The notes below the pieces were generated by a model. That model saw nothing but the letters and a program-made list of their open reading frames with translations, did no database searches and was not told the origin of the DNA. Shown one piece after another: positions 25,421 to 33,752 of a stretch of 64,000 nucleotides of DNA. Location of the stretch: assembly GCF_015277815.1 (NCBI RefSeq), contig NZ_CP063813.1:806001-870000 (forward strand), read 5' to 3'. Position numbers and translations under genes: made by a program. Origin of the DNA: Microbacterium atlanticum. GTDB lineage: Bacteria; Actinomycetota; Actinomycetes; Actinomycetales; Microbacteriaceae. Within the stretch, counting starts at the first letter, position 1. Each line of letters starts with the position of its first letter.

Positions 25421-28192
25421 ATGGGGATCGACATCGAACTGCTCGGGGCGTTCGGCCTGCGGATCGACGGGAGCGCGGTGCCGGTGCGCGGCGACCTCCC
25501 GCGCGCCCTGCTCGCGCGTCTGGCGAGCACGCCGCGCGAGCTCGTCCCGTCGGAGGAGCTCATCGCCGACGTCTGGGCAGATCGTCCCGAGAACGTGGTC
25601 TCGACGCTCCGTGCGCACCTGTCGCGACTGCGCAGCGCCGGCCTCGGCGCGTCGATCGTCGGCGCGCGCGGCGGCTACCTCATCGACATCCCGCGGGAGC
25701 GGGTCGACCTCACGCGGTTCCGCGACGACCTCGCGCAGGCCGCGCAGATCACCGACGCCGAGCAGCACCTGGCCCGCCTCGTCGAGCTGGCGGGGATCGC
25801 GGGGCAGGAGCCGCTCGCCGACCTCGACGGGCATCCGTTCCTGGCGCGGCTGCGCGCCGATCACCTGGAGGAGCGGCGGCTGCTGGACGAGGACCTCGCC
25901 GAATCGGCCATCGAGCTGGGCGACGACAGCCTCGCCACCGCCGTGCTGGCCGGAACCGTGGAACGCCACCCGCTGCACGAGCGGCCGGTGCGGCTGCTCG
26001 CCCTCGCCCTCGCGCGCTCCGCGCGCTACGCCGACGCGCTGGCCGTGCTGGACGGCTACCGCGAGCGGCTCACCGACCAGGGGCTCGACGCCTCGGCCCG
26101 CGTGGACGCGCTGCGGGCCTCGATCGTGCGGCTCGACCCCGCCGTCGTCGCGCCGATCGGCATCGGCGGGACGGTCAACCGCGTCGGCATCGCCATCCCG
26201 CTGACCCGCTTCATCGGACGCGGGAGCGACCTGCTCGCCCTGCGCGAGGCCCGGCGCGGGCACCGGCTGGTCACCGTCGTGGGGCCGGCGGGAGTGGGCA
26301 AGACCCGGATCGCCGTGGAGCTCGCGCGCGAGGCGACCACCGCCCTGGACGACGACCAGTACATGGTGGACCTCGCCGACATCCGCGACCCCGACGACGT
26401 CGTGGCCGCCATCGCTGCCGTCGTCCGGGCGCGCGAGCTCAGCATCGACGGCATCGTGCGCCGCCTCAGCCGCGGTCGCGTGCTCCTGGTGCTCGACAAC
26501 GCCGACCATGTGATCGGCGCCCTCGCCGTCGCCGTCGACGCCCTGCTGGCCCAGACCGAGCACCTGCGCATCGTCGTGACCAGTCGCGAATCGCTGCGCC
26601 TCGCGCAGGAGCACGTCGTCGTGCTGCGTCCGCTCGTCGGCGACGACGCGGAGGACGCCTGGCGGCTGTTCAGCGAGCGGGCCGCGGATGCGCGCGGTGG
26701 CCGCGCCTTCCACGACGAGGAGCTCGCCGAGGCCCGGCAGCTGTGCGCGCAGCTGGAGGGAATCCCGCTCGCGCTCGAGCTCGCGGCGGCGCGGCTGGAC
26801 GTGCTGGACGTCGAGCAGGTGCGCGAGGGCATCGGCGGCCGCGGGGCGGGCACCGGCCGGCACGACAGCGTGCGCGCCGCGATCGGCTGGACGTTCGACG
26901 AGCTCGACGACGACCAGCGGGCGCTCCTGGCGGACGTCGCCCGGTTCGCCGGGACCTTCACCGTCGGCGCCGCGGCCGGTACGAGCGGTCTGGACACCGC
27001 CCGGACGTCCGAGCTCCTGATGCAGCTGGTCGGTCGCTCGCTCGTCGCCGTCGACCGCAGCGGCACCGGCCGGCGGCGATTCCGCGTGCTCGAGTCGACG
27101 CGCGAGTTCCTCGCCGATCGCGACGACCCCGCCCGCGTCGCCGCGTGGCGGCTGAGGCACCGCTGGTGGTTCGCCGACCTCGCCAGCCGGCTCGGCCCGA
27201 CCCTGCGCACGTTCGAGGCCCGCGACACCATGGCCGTGCTCGACGGCTTCCGCGCGGATCTCGCCGTCGCGTTCGAAGGCGCCATCGAGGCCGGCGATCG
27301 CGAGGCGGCGGTGCGCATCGCGGGCTGGCAGGCGCAGTACTGGTTCCTCCGCGGGCTGCTGCGGGAGGGCCGCACCCGTGTCGAGCGGGCCCTCGCGCTG
27401 CCGGGCGACCCGACCGACTCGGACGGGCTGGCTCTCACCGAGCTCGCCAACCTCGCCTACCAGACCGGCGACGCGATGGCCGGGTTCGAGGCGATCGCCC
27501 GCGCCCGCGCGGAGGGGGAGCGTCGCTCGGACGCCTCGGTCACCGCGGTCGCGCTGTCGCGCGAGGCGTTCGGGCGGTCGATGTTCGGCGAGCCGGACCT
27601 CGGCGAGCAGCTGATGGCGCAGGCGCTGGACCTGCTCCCCGACGCCCAGGCCTGGGCGCGCGCCGAGGTCCACATGTCGCTCGGCCAGCTGCGACGGGCG
27701 CAGGCGCGGCCGGACGACGCGCTCGCGGCGCTCAGCGAGTCGCACCGCATCGCATCCTCGGTCGGCTACACGTGGATGATCACGTCGTCGCAGTACATCA
27801 TGGCCAAGTCGCTCGTCGACGCACGACGGCCACGCGAGGCGATCGCCGTCGCGCGCAGCGCGATCGCGGCTGCGCGTGCGAACGAGGACGCCGCCGGTGC
27901 CCTCGCCGTCGTGCACGTCGCGGCCGGCGCGTGCGCGTTCGTGGAGCGGCACGAGGTGGGCGCGCGCCTCATGGGCGCGGTGGACGAGCTCGGACGGCGC
28001 TACGACTACGACATCGCCGCCGCGGAGGGCGACGATGCGCGCCGCCTGCGGGAGGCCGTCGCGCAGGGTCTCACCCCCGGCGAGTTCGAGCACGAGTACC
28101 GCAACGGGCGCCGGCTCGGGTGGGACGAGGTCTCGGCGCTGATCGAGCGTCTTCCGCAGACCGCGCCGCTCCCCGCCGAGGCGACGGCGTGA
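25421..28192 (+). CDS. SARP/AfsR-like transcriptional regulator (wHTH-BTAD-NB-ARC-TPR)
   Basis: A 923-residue regulator. It has an OmpR-like winged helix (about 1-90, SEELIADVWADRPENVVSTLRAHLSRLR), a bacterial transcriptional activation domain (about 95-245), an NB-ARC-type ATPase (about 260-520) and a TPR-like helical C-terminus. Walker A is VVGPAGVGKTRIAVE with K294; Walker B is VLLVLDNADHV; GLPLALE-like motif appears as GIPLALELAAARLDVL. Such proteins bind 11-bp-spaced direct repeats and activate antibiotic or stress genes; the ATPase and TPR parts sense a signal. GGAGGAG lies ten bases before the ATG. Its stop overlaps the start of a paralog (GTGA). Confidence 0.9.
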   Translation: MGIDIELLGAFGLRIDGSAVPVRGDLPRALLARLASTPRELVPSEELIADVWADRPENVVSTLRAHLSRLRSAGLGASIVGARGGYLIDIPRERVDLTRFRDDLAQAAQITDAEQHLARLVELAGIAGQEPLADLDGHPFLARLRADHLEERRLLDEDLAESAIELGDDSLATAVLAGTVERHPLHERPVRLLALALARSARYADALAVLDGYRERLTDQGLDASARVDALRASIVRLDPAVVAPIGIGGTVNRVGIAIPLTRFIGRGSDLLALREARRGHRLVTVVGPAGVGKTRIAVELAREATTALDDDQYMVDLADIRDPDDVVAAIAAVVRARELSIDGIVRRLSRGRVLLVLDNADHVIGALAVAVDALLAQTEHLRIVVTSRESLRLAQEHVVVLRPLVGDDAEDAWRLFSERAADARGGRAFHDEELAEARQLCAQLEGIPLALELAAARLDVLDVEQVREGIGGRGAGTGRHDSVRAAIGWTFDELDDDQRALLADVARFAGTFTVGAAAGTSGLDTARTSELLMQLVGRSLVAVDRSGTGRRRFRVLESTREFLADRDDPARVAAWRLRHRWWFADLASRLGPTLRTFEARDTMAVLDGFRADLAVAFEGAIEAGDREAAVRIAGWQAQYWFLRGLLREGRTRVERALALPGDPTDSDGLALTELANLAYQTGDAMAGFEAIARARAEGERRSDASVTAVALSREAFGRSMFGEPDLGEQLMAQALDLLPDAQAWARAEVHMSLGQLRRAQARPDDALAALSESHRIASSVGYTWMITSSQYIMAKSLVDARRPREAIAVARSAIAAARANEDAAGALAVVHVAAGACAFVERHEVGARLMGAVDELGRRYDYDIAAAEGDDARRLREAVAQGLTPGEFEHEYRNGRRLGWDEVSALIERLPQTAPLPAEATA

Positions 28193-30921
28193 CAGCCGTG
28201 CGCATCGCGCTCTTCGGCGCCTTCGAGGTGTCCGGCGACGGTGCGCCCGAGGCGGTGCGGGGCACCATCCCGCAGGCGATCCTCGCGCGGCTCGCCCTCG
28301 AGCCCGGACGCGTCTTCTCGGCCGACGAGCTCGTCGAGGCACTGTGGTCGGAGCCGACCGCCGCCGTCGTCAGCAGCCTCCGCGCGCACATCTCCCGCCT
28401 GCGCGCCCGCGGGTGGGGCGAGGCGCTCGTCGGCGGCCGCGCGGGCTACCGACTCGAGCTGCCCCCGCAGGCGGTCGACATCGTCCGCTACCGCGCTCTC
28501 GTCGCCGGGAACGGCGCCTCGTCGCGCGCGGCCGAGCTCGAGGACGCCGACCGCCTGTGGCGCGGCGCGCCGCTCAGCGGGTTTGGCGAGTTCCCGTTCG
28601 CCCGGCCCGTCGCGGAGGACCTGGCAGCGCTCCGTCGAACCGCACTCCTCGAGCTGACCAATCTGCGACTGGAGGCGGGGGATGCCGCGGGGGCGGTCGC
28701 CGCGATCTCGCCGCTGGCGCAGGACCTCGGCGACGAAGAGATCGGCGCGCTGTACGCCCGCGCCCTCGACCGCTCGGGGCGGACGGCCGATGCCCTGGCG
28801 ACGATCGACGCGCGCGCCACCGCGCTGCGTGACACCGGCACCCGCCCGCCGCGGGACCTCGACGCCCTGCGGCTCGCGATCGCCCGGCAGGACGAGGCCG
28901 AACCTGCCGTGGTCGACCGCCCCGTCGACCGTGTCGGGATCCCGGTCCCCGTCACGAGGTTCGTCGGACGCGAGAATGAGCTCGAGGTCATCCGGCGCGG
29001 CCGCGCCGAGTCGCGCCTGGTCACGCTCACCGGCCCCGCGGGGGTCGGCAAGACGCGCCTGGCGATCGAGGTCGCCCGGCGCGCACGCGCCGACGAGGAC
29101 GAGCAGCAGCGGCTCATCGACCTCGCGGTCGTCTCGTCGCCCGACCGCGTCGTGGGCGCCGTCGCCGACGCCGTCGGCGCGGCCGCCCACTCCGTCGACG
29201 CGATCGCCGACGCGCTCGGCGGCCGGCGGACGCTGATGATCCTCGACAACGCCGAGCACGTGCTGGGCTCCACGGCATCCCTGGCCGCCCGGCTGCTCGA
29301 GCGATGCGCCGGGCTCAGCATGCTGGTCACGAGCCGGGAGTCGATGCGGATGCCCGGGGAGCGGGTCATCGTCCTCGATCCGCTCTCGAGCGCGGCCGCC
29401 GGTGACGCCGTCGCGCTGTTCCTGCAGCGTGCGAGCGAGTCCAGCGGCATCCGCGACTGGAGCGCCGCCGAGATCGGCGAGGCTCAGCGCCTGTGCACCC
29501 AGCTGGACGGACTGCCGCTCGCCATCGAGCTCGCCGCCTCGCGCCTGGACGTCCTCACCCTGGAGGAGCTCGCCTCGTCGCTCGACGCGGCACCCACCGG
29601 GCCGCGGCGCGGAGGCCGTCATGACTCGATCGACGACGCGATCGCGTGGAGCGTGGCGACGACGTCGCCCGCCGAGCGTGCGCTACTGGCGCAGCTGGCG
29701 GAGTTCTCGGGCTCGTTCACCCTCGACGCCGTCGCCGGCGTGTGCGACGCCGGCGACGGCGACCCCCGAGAGGTCGCGGTCGCCCTCGCGCGCAAGTCGC
29801 TCGTCGCCGCGGTCGCGCCGACGCCCGGCGAGCGCCGGTTCCGCGTGCTCGACACCGTCAAGCGCCACATGCGGGCGCGGCATGCGATCGAGGATCTCGA
29901 GTCGTGGCACCGGCGGCACGCGGCGTGGATGACCGAGGACGCCGAGCGCCGGGCGCCGCTGCTGCGCACCGCCGACAACCGCCGCGCACGGGCGGCGCTC
30001 ACCGCCAACCGCGCCGACCTGGACGACGCGTGCCGGCGGCTCATCGACGGAGGGGACCGCCCCACGGCCGTGCGTCTGGTCGCCGCGCTCGCATGGCACT
30101 GGTACGAGCGCGGCAGCGGACACGAGGCGATCGCGACGATCGATCGGGTCCTCGACCTGCCCGGCCCGACCGCCCCCGACGCGGAGGCGACGGCGCTGTA
30201 CGCCGCGTCGTTCATGCGGTCGGTCTCGGGTGACGTGCTGGCGACGCTGCGCACCATGGAGAGGTTCGCGCTGGTCGCCGACCAGGCCCAGGACCCGTCG
30301 CTGCCCATGATCGCGCACACGATGCAGGCGACGATCGCCGCGCACGGCGAGTCGGTCGAGGCGGCGGAGGCGGAGCTCGCCACGGCCCAGCGGCACCGGG
30401 AGCGCCTCGCCGACGACAGAGTATGGGCGGTCGTGGACCACCTGTACATCCGCGGCGACGCACTGCGGGTGATGGGACGGCCCGCGCAGGCGCTGGACTC
30501 GCTCGAGCAGGCCTACCGGCTCGCCACCGAGCTCGGGCACACGTGGGCGCTCGCCTCCACCTGCTACATCACGGGCAAGGTGCTGACGCAGGTCGGCCGT
30601 CCGCGCGATGCGATGGGGATGCTGCGGACCGCCGCGCACCGCTCCGCCGAGCGGGAGGATGCCACGAGCACGGTCGCCGCCGTCAGCGGGTACGCGATCG
30701 CCCTCGTGGAGGCCGGCGAGCATCGCCGCGCCGCCGAGCTCTTCGGCGCGGTGGACGCGCTCGGCCCGCGGTTCGGCTTCCACCCCGTCCTCTCGGACGG
30801 CTCCTACGCGGCGCCCTTCCGCGAGCGCGCCGCTGCCGGGCTGGGAGCGGCGGAGTGGGACGAGGCGATCGCGCGCGGGCGGGACCGAGATCTGCGCTGG
30901 GCGCTCGCCCAGCTCGCGTGA
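28189..30921 (+). CDS. SARP/AfsR-like regulator, tandem paralog
   Basis: A 910-residue protein of the same domain order as its upstream neighbour: winged helix (ADELVEALWSEPTAAVVSSLRAHISRLRARG), BTAD, NB-ARC (LTGPAGVGKTRLAIE, K288; LMILDNAEHV; GLPLAIELAASRLDVL) and a TPR-rich end. Several stretches match the first paralog nearly word for word, for example DRVGIPVPVTRFVGREN against NRVGIAIPLTRFIGRGS. The GTG start at 28189 sits in the stop of the first gene, so both are made together and may form mixed dimers. It ends 15 bases before the converging ligase gene, with no hairpin in between. Confidence 0.9.
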   Translation: MTAVRIALFGAFEVSGDGAPEAVRGTIPQAILARLALEPGRVFSADELVEALWSEPTAAVVSSLRAHISRLRARGWGEALVGGRAGYRLELPPQAVDIVRYRALVAGNGASSRAAELEDADRLWRGAPLSGFGEFPFARPVAEDLAALRRTALLELTNLRLEAGDAAGAVAAISPLAQDLGDEEIGALYARALDRSGRTADALATIDARATALRDTGTRPPRDLDALRLAIARQDEAEPAVVDRPVDRVGIPVPVTRFVGRENELEVIRRGRAESRLVTLTGPAGVGKTRLAIEVARRARADEDEQQRLIDLAVVSSPDRVVGAVADAVGAAAHSVDAIADALGGRRTLMILDNAEHVLGSTASLAARLLERCAGLSMLVTSRESMRMPGERVIVLDPLSSAAAGDAVALFLQRASESSGIRDWSAAEIGEAQRLCTQLDGLPLAIELAASRLDVLTLEELASSLDAAPTGPRRGGRHDSIDDAIAWSVATTSPAERALLAQLAEFSGSFTLDAVAGVCDAGDGDPREVAVALARKSLVAAVAPTPGERRFRVLDTVKRHMRARHAIEDLESWHRRHAAWMTEDAERRAPLLRTADNRRARAALTANRADLDDACRRLIDGGDRPTAVRLVAALAWHWYERGSGHEAIATIDRVLDLPGPTAPDAEATALYAASFMRSVSGDVLATLRTMERFALVADQAQDPSLPMIAHTMQATIAAHGESVEAAEAELATAQRHRERLADDRVWAVVDHLYIRGDALRVMGRPAQALDSLEQAYRLATELGHTWALASTCYITGKVLTQVGRPRDAMGMLRTAAHRSAEREDATSTVAAVSGYAIALVEAGEHRRAAELFGAVDALGPRFGFHPVLSDGSYAAPFRERAAAGLGAAEWDEAIARGRDRDLRWALAQLA

Positions 30922-30936
30922 CGCGGCGTCGGCTCG

Positions 30937-31983
30937 TCAGACCAGCACGTCGGCCAGATCGTACGCTGTCACGACCTCGAGCTGCTCGTACGTGCACGAC
31001 CGCGGGTCGCGGTCGGGGCGCCAGCGCTCGAACTGCACGGTGTGGCGGAAGCGCCAGCCCTCGAGCTGGTCGTAGCGCACCTCGAGCACCCGCTCCGGGC
31101 GCAGCCGCACGAACGAGGAGTCGGCCCGGCCGGACTGGAAGCGCGACTTCTCGCCTTCGCCCCGCAGCACCTCGCCGTCGGCGTCGCGCTCCACGAGCGG
31201 GGCGAGCTCGTCGATGAGCTCGAGCCGGCGCTTGTCGCTCCACGCGGCGACCCCGCCGACCGGGTACAGCGTGCCGTCCTCGCCGTAGAGCCCCACGAGG
31301 AGGGAGCCGACGCCCTGTCCGGACTTGTGGATGCGATAGCCGAGCGCCACGACGTCGGCGGTGCGGGCGTGCTTGATCTTGAACATCGAGCGCTTGCCCG
31401 GGGCGTACGGCTGGTCGAGGGGTTTGGCCACGACGCCGTCGAGGCCCGCCCCCTCGAACTCGGCGAGCCAGCGCCGCGCGAGCTCGGGGTCGTCCGTCGT
31501 GCGCGTGACGTGGACGGGATGGGGAACGCCGCGCAGCAGCGTCACGAGCGCCTCGCGCCTCGTGCCGAACGGCTCCGCTTGCAGGTCGCGGTCGCCGACG
31601 GCGAGCAGGTCGAACGCGATGAACATCGCCGGCGTCTGCTCGGCGAGCATGTTCACCCGCGACGCCGCGGGATGGATGCGCTGCGACAGCGACTCCCAGT
31701 CCAGGCGCCGCCGCCCGTCGCGATCGACCGGCACCACGATCTCGCCGTCGAGCAGGCACGGCTCGGGGAGGACGCGGGCGAACGCCTCGACGAGCTCGGG
31801 GAAGTACCGCGTCAGCGGCTTGGCGCCCCGCGACCCGATCTCGACGTCCTCGCCGTCCCACGAGATGAGGGCGCGGAACCCGTCCCACTTCGGCTCGTAG
31901 CTGAGACCGCCGGGCGCCTTCGCCGGATCGGGGATGTCGGGCACGGACTTCGCCAGCATCGGCGCGGGGATCTCGTACGGCAT
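30937..31983 (-). CDS. ATP-dependent DNA ligase (LigC-type)
   Basis: A 348-residue ligase with a nucleotidyltransferase domain (about 1-200) and an OB-fold (about 210-340). The lysine that takes up AMP is in YEPKWDGFRA, followed by IGSRGAKPLTRYFPEL (motif Ia), CLLDGEIVV (motif III), AGLDGVVAKPL (motif IV) and MFKIKHARTADVV (motif V). Small stand-alone ligases of this type (LigC) act in repair or as helpers in end joining. I chose ATG 31983, which has GGAG three bases upstream; an ATG nine bases earlier is possible. It may work with the LigD-type polymerase at 21761. Confidence 0.92.
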   Translation of the reverse strand: MPYEIPAPMLAKSVPDIPDPAKAPGGLSYEPKWDGFRALISWDGEDVEIGSRGAKPLTRYFPELVEAFARVLPEPCLLDGEIVVPVDRDGRRRLDWESLSQRIHPAASRVNMLAEQTPAMFIAFDLLAVGDRDLQAEPFGTRREALVTLLRGVPHPVHVTRTTDDPELARRWLAEFEGAGLDGVVAKPLDQPYAPGKRSMFKIKHARTADVVALGYRIHKSGQGVGSLLVGLYGEDGTLYPVGGVAAWSDKRRLELIDELAPLVERDADGEVLRGEGEKSRFQSGRADSSFVRLRPERVLEVRYDQLEGWRFRHTVQFERWRPDRDPRSCTYEQLEVVTAYDLADVLV

Positions 31984-32140
31984 GCGCTCCATCCTGCCGC
32001 TGCGCGCCGACACCCGACAGTCCCGGCGCGCCCCGCCCAACCTGCCCGGCCCGGCTCGCCCGGCCCGGATGGATGCGCGACGGCGCGGGAGTGGGCAGAC
32101 TCGGAAAGCGCCCGCGTCAGCCCCGGGCACGGAGGTGAGC

Positions 32141-33718
32141 ATGGACGTGGTCTTCCAGTTCCTGGCCGATCGCCCGATCGTGCTGCTGTTCCTCCTCCTC
32201 GGGGTCGGCGCGGCCCTGGGGACGGTTCGCGTCGCGGGCGTCTCGCTCGGTGCCGTCGGCGTGCTCTTCGCCGCGATCGGCATCACCGCGTGGGGTGTGT
32301 CGACGGGGGTGACGATCGAACTTCCGGCAGCGGTCGGCGACCTCGGGCTCGTCGTCTTCGCGTTCTGCACCGGCCTCATCGCGGGGCCCGGGTTCTTCAA
32401 CGCGCTGCGCACCTCTTACCTGCTGATGCTCGCTGTCGCCGGCGTGCTCGTCGTGGCGGGCGGCCTGGCGTTCTGGGTCGGGTCGGCTCTCGGCATCCCG
32501 CCGCTCACCATCGCCGGAACGTTCGCCGGCGCCCTCACGAACACCCCCGCCCTCGCCGCGACCGGCGGCAGCCCGGAAGCGACCGTCGGCTACGCCAGCG
32601 CGTACGTGTACGGCGTCATCGCCGCGATGATCGGCGTCGCGCTCGCGCTGCGCTCGCGTGCGCGCGACACCGACGCGCAGGCCCCGATCGTCGGCAAGCC
32701 GATCGAGGTCGACACCACCTCGCGCCCGACCGCGGCCGACATCGCGGCCGGGTACGGCGGCCGGGTGGCGTTCTCGCGGCGGCGGCACGCCGACGGCGAG
32801 GTGGAGATCGTCGGCCCCGACACGGAGCTGGAGCCGGGTGACATCGTCAACGTCGTCGGGCCGAGCGACGACGTCGAGGCGGTGAAGACCGAGCTCGGCC
32901 ACACGTCGGCGATCGACCTCACCCGGGACCGCAGCCGTCTCGACTTCCGGCGGATCATCCTGTCGGATGTACGGCTGGCCGGACGCTCGATCGCGAGCCT
33001 GCGCCTTCCCGAGCGCTACGGTGCGACGATCGCGCAGGTGCGGCGCGGCGATGTCGACTTCGTCGGCAGCCCCGACTTCGTGCTGCACCAGGGCGATCGC
33101 CTGCGCGTGGTCGGGCCCACCGGATCCATGGGGGAGATCACCCGCTTCCTCGGCGACTCCGAGCGCGGTCTCGCCGACATCAACCCGGTCGCCCTCGGCA
33201 TCGGCGTCCTGCTCGGCATGCTGCTCGGGTCGATCGTCGTCCCGCTCCCCGGCGGCGGGCAGTTCAGCCTGGGCTACGCGGCGGGCGTGCTCGTCGTCGG
33301 GCTGATCATGGGGCGCATCGGCCGCATCGGGCGCGTGGTGACGTCGCTGCCCAACACCGCGTCGACCGTGCTCGCCGAGTTCGGGCTGCTCACCTTCCTC
33401 GCCTTCGCCGGCACCAAGGCGGGTTCGCTCATCCTCTCGGCGATCGCCTCGGGCGAGGTGGTGCGCCTGCTCGTGCTCGGCGCCGTGCTCTCGACGTTCT
33501 TCATGGGCGCGACCTTCGTGCTCGCCCGCGCCGTGTTCCGCCTCGGCGGCACGCGGTCGTCGGGCGTCATCGGCGGTGCGCAGACGAACCCGGCGATCCT
33601 CGGCTTCGCCAATTCCCGCACCGACTACGACGTCCGCGTCGCGCTCGGCTACACCCTGGTCTACCCGGCCGCGATGGTCGTCAAGATCCTGATCGCGCAG
33701 GTGCTCGTCGAGCTGTGA
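32141..33718 (+). CDS. AspT/YidE-type transporter with two TrkA-C domains
   Basis: A 525-residue membrane protein of the aspartate-alanine exchanger family. Five or so N-terminal helices (1-170) and six C-terminal helices (about 365-525) each hold a family repeat; both carry the Asn-Pro segment (GALTNTPALAAT and GAQTNPAILGFA). Between them are two RCK_C/TrkA-C-like regulatory domains (about 205-290 and 295-365), each with the signature LEPGDIVNVVGP or LHQGDRLRVVGP. The ATG at 32141 has GGAGG five bases upstream. Substrate is unknown; dicarboxylates or amino acids are plausible. It is a single-gene unit closed by a hairpin. Confidence 0.88.
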   Translation: MDVVFQFLADRPIVLLFLLLGVGAALGTVRVAGVSLGAVGVLFAAIGITAWGVSTGVTIELPAAVGDLGLVVFAFCTGLIAGPGFFNALRTSYLLMLAVAGVLVVAGGLAFWVGSALGIPPLTIAGTFAGALTNTPALAATGGSPEATVGYASAYVYGVIAAMIGVALALRSRARDTDAQAPIVGKPIEVDTTSRPTAADIAAGYGGRVAFSRRRHADGEVEIVGPDTELEPGDIVNVVGPSDDVEAVKTELGHTSAIDLTRDRSRLDFRRIILSDVRLAGRSIASLRLPERYGATIAQVRRGDVDFVGSPDFVLHQGDRLRVVGPTGSMGEITRFLGDSERGLADINPVALGIGVLLGMLLGSIVVPLPGGGQFSLGYAAGVLVVGLIMGRIGRIGRVVTSLPNTASTVLAEFGLLTFLAFAGTKAGSLILSAIASGEVVRLLVLGAVLSTFFMGATFVLARAVFRLGGTRSSGVIGGAQTNPAILGFANSRTDYDVRVALGYTLVYPAAMVVKILIAQVLVEL

Positions 33719-33720
33719 CG

Positions 33721-33747
33721 ACGGATGCCGCTCCCCGCGGCATCCGT
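33721..33747. terminator. Bidirectional hairpin between converging genes
   Basis: Perfect 11-base arms ACGGATGCCGC (33721-33731) and GCGGCATCCGT (33737-33747) with loop TCCCC. It serves the transporter gene and the converging LAL-regulator gene. Confidence 0.75.
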
Positions 33748-33752
33748 CCCGC

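Noticed and set aside
25379..28342. A 987-codon minus-strand frame opposite the first SARP gene
   Set aside because: Antisense shadow with biased composition; crosses the promoter repeats and two genes.
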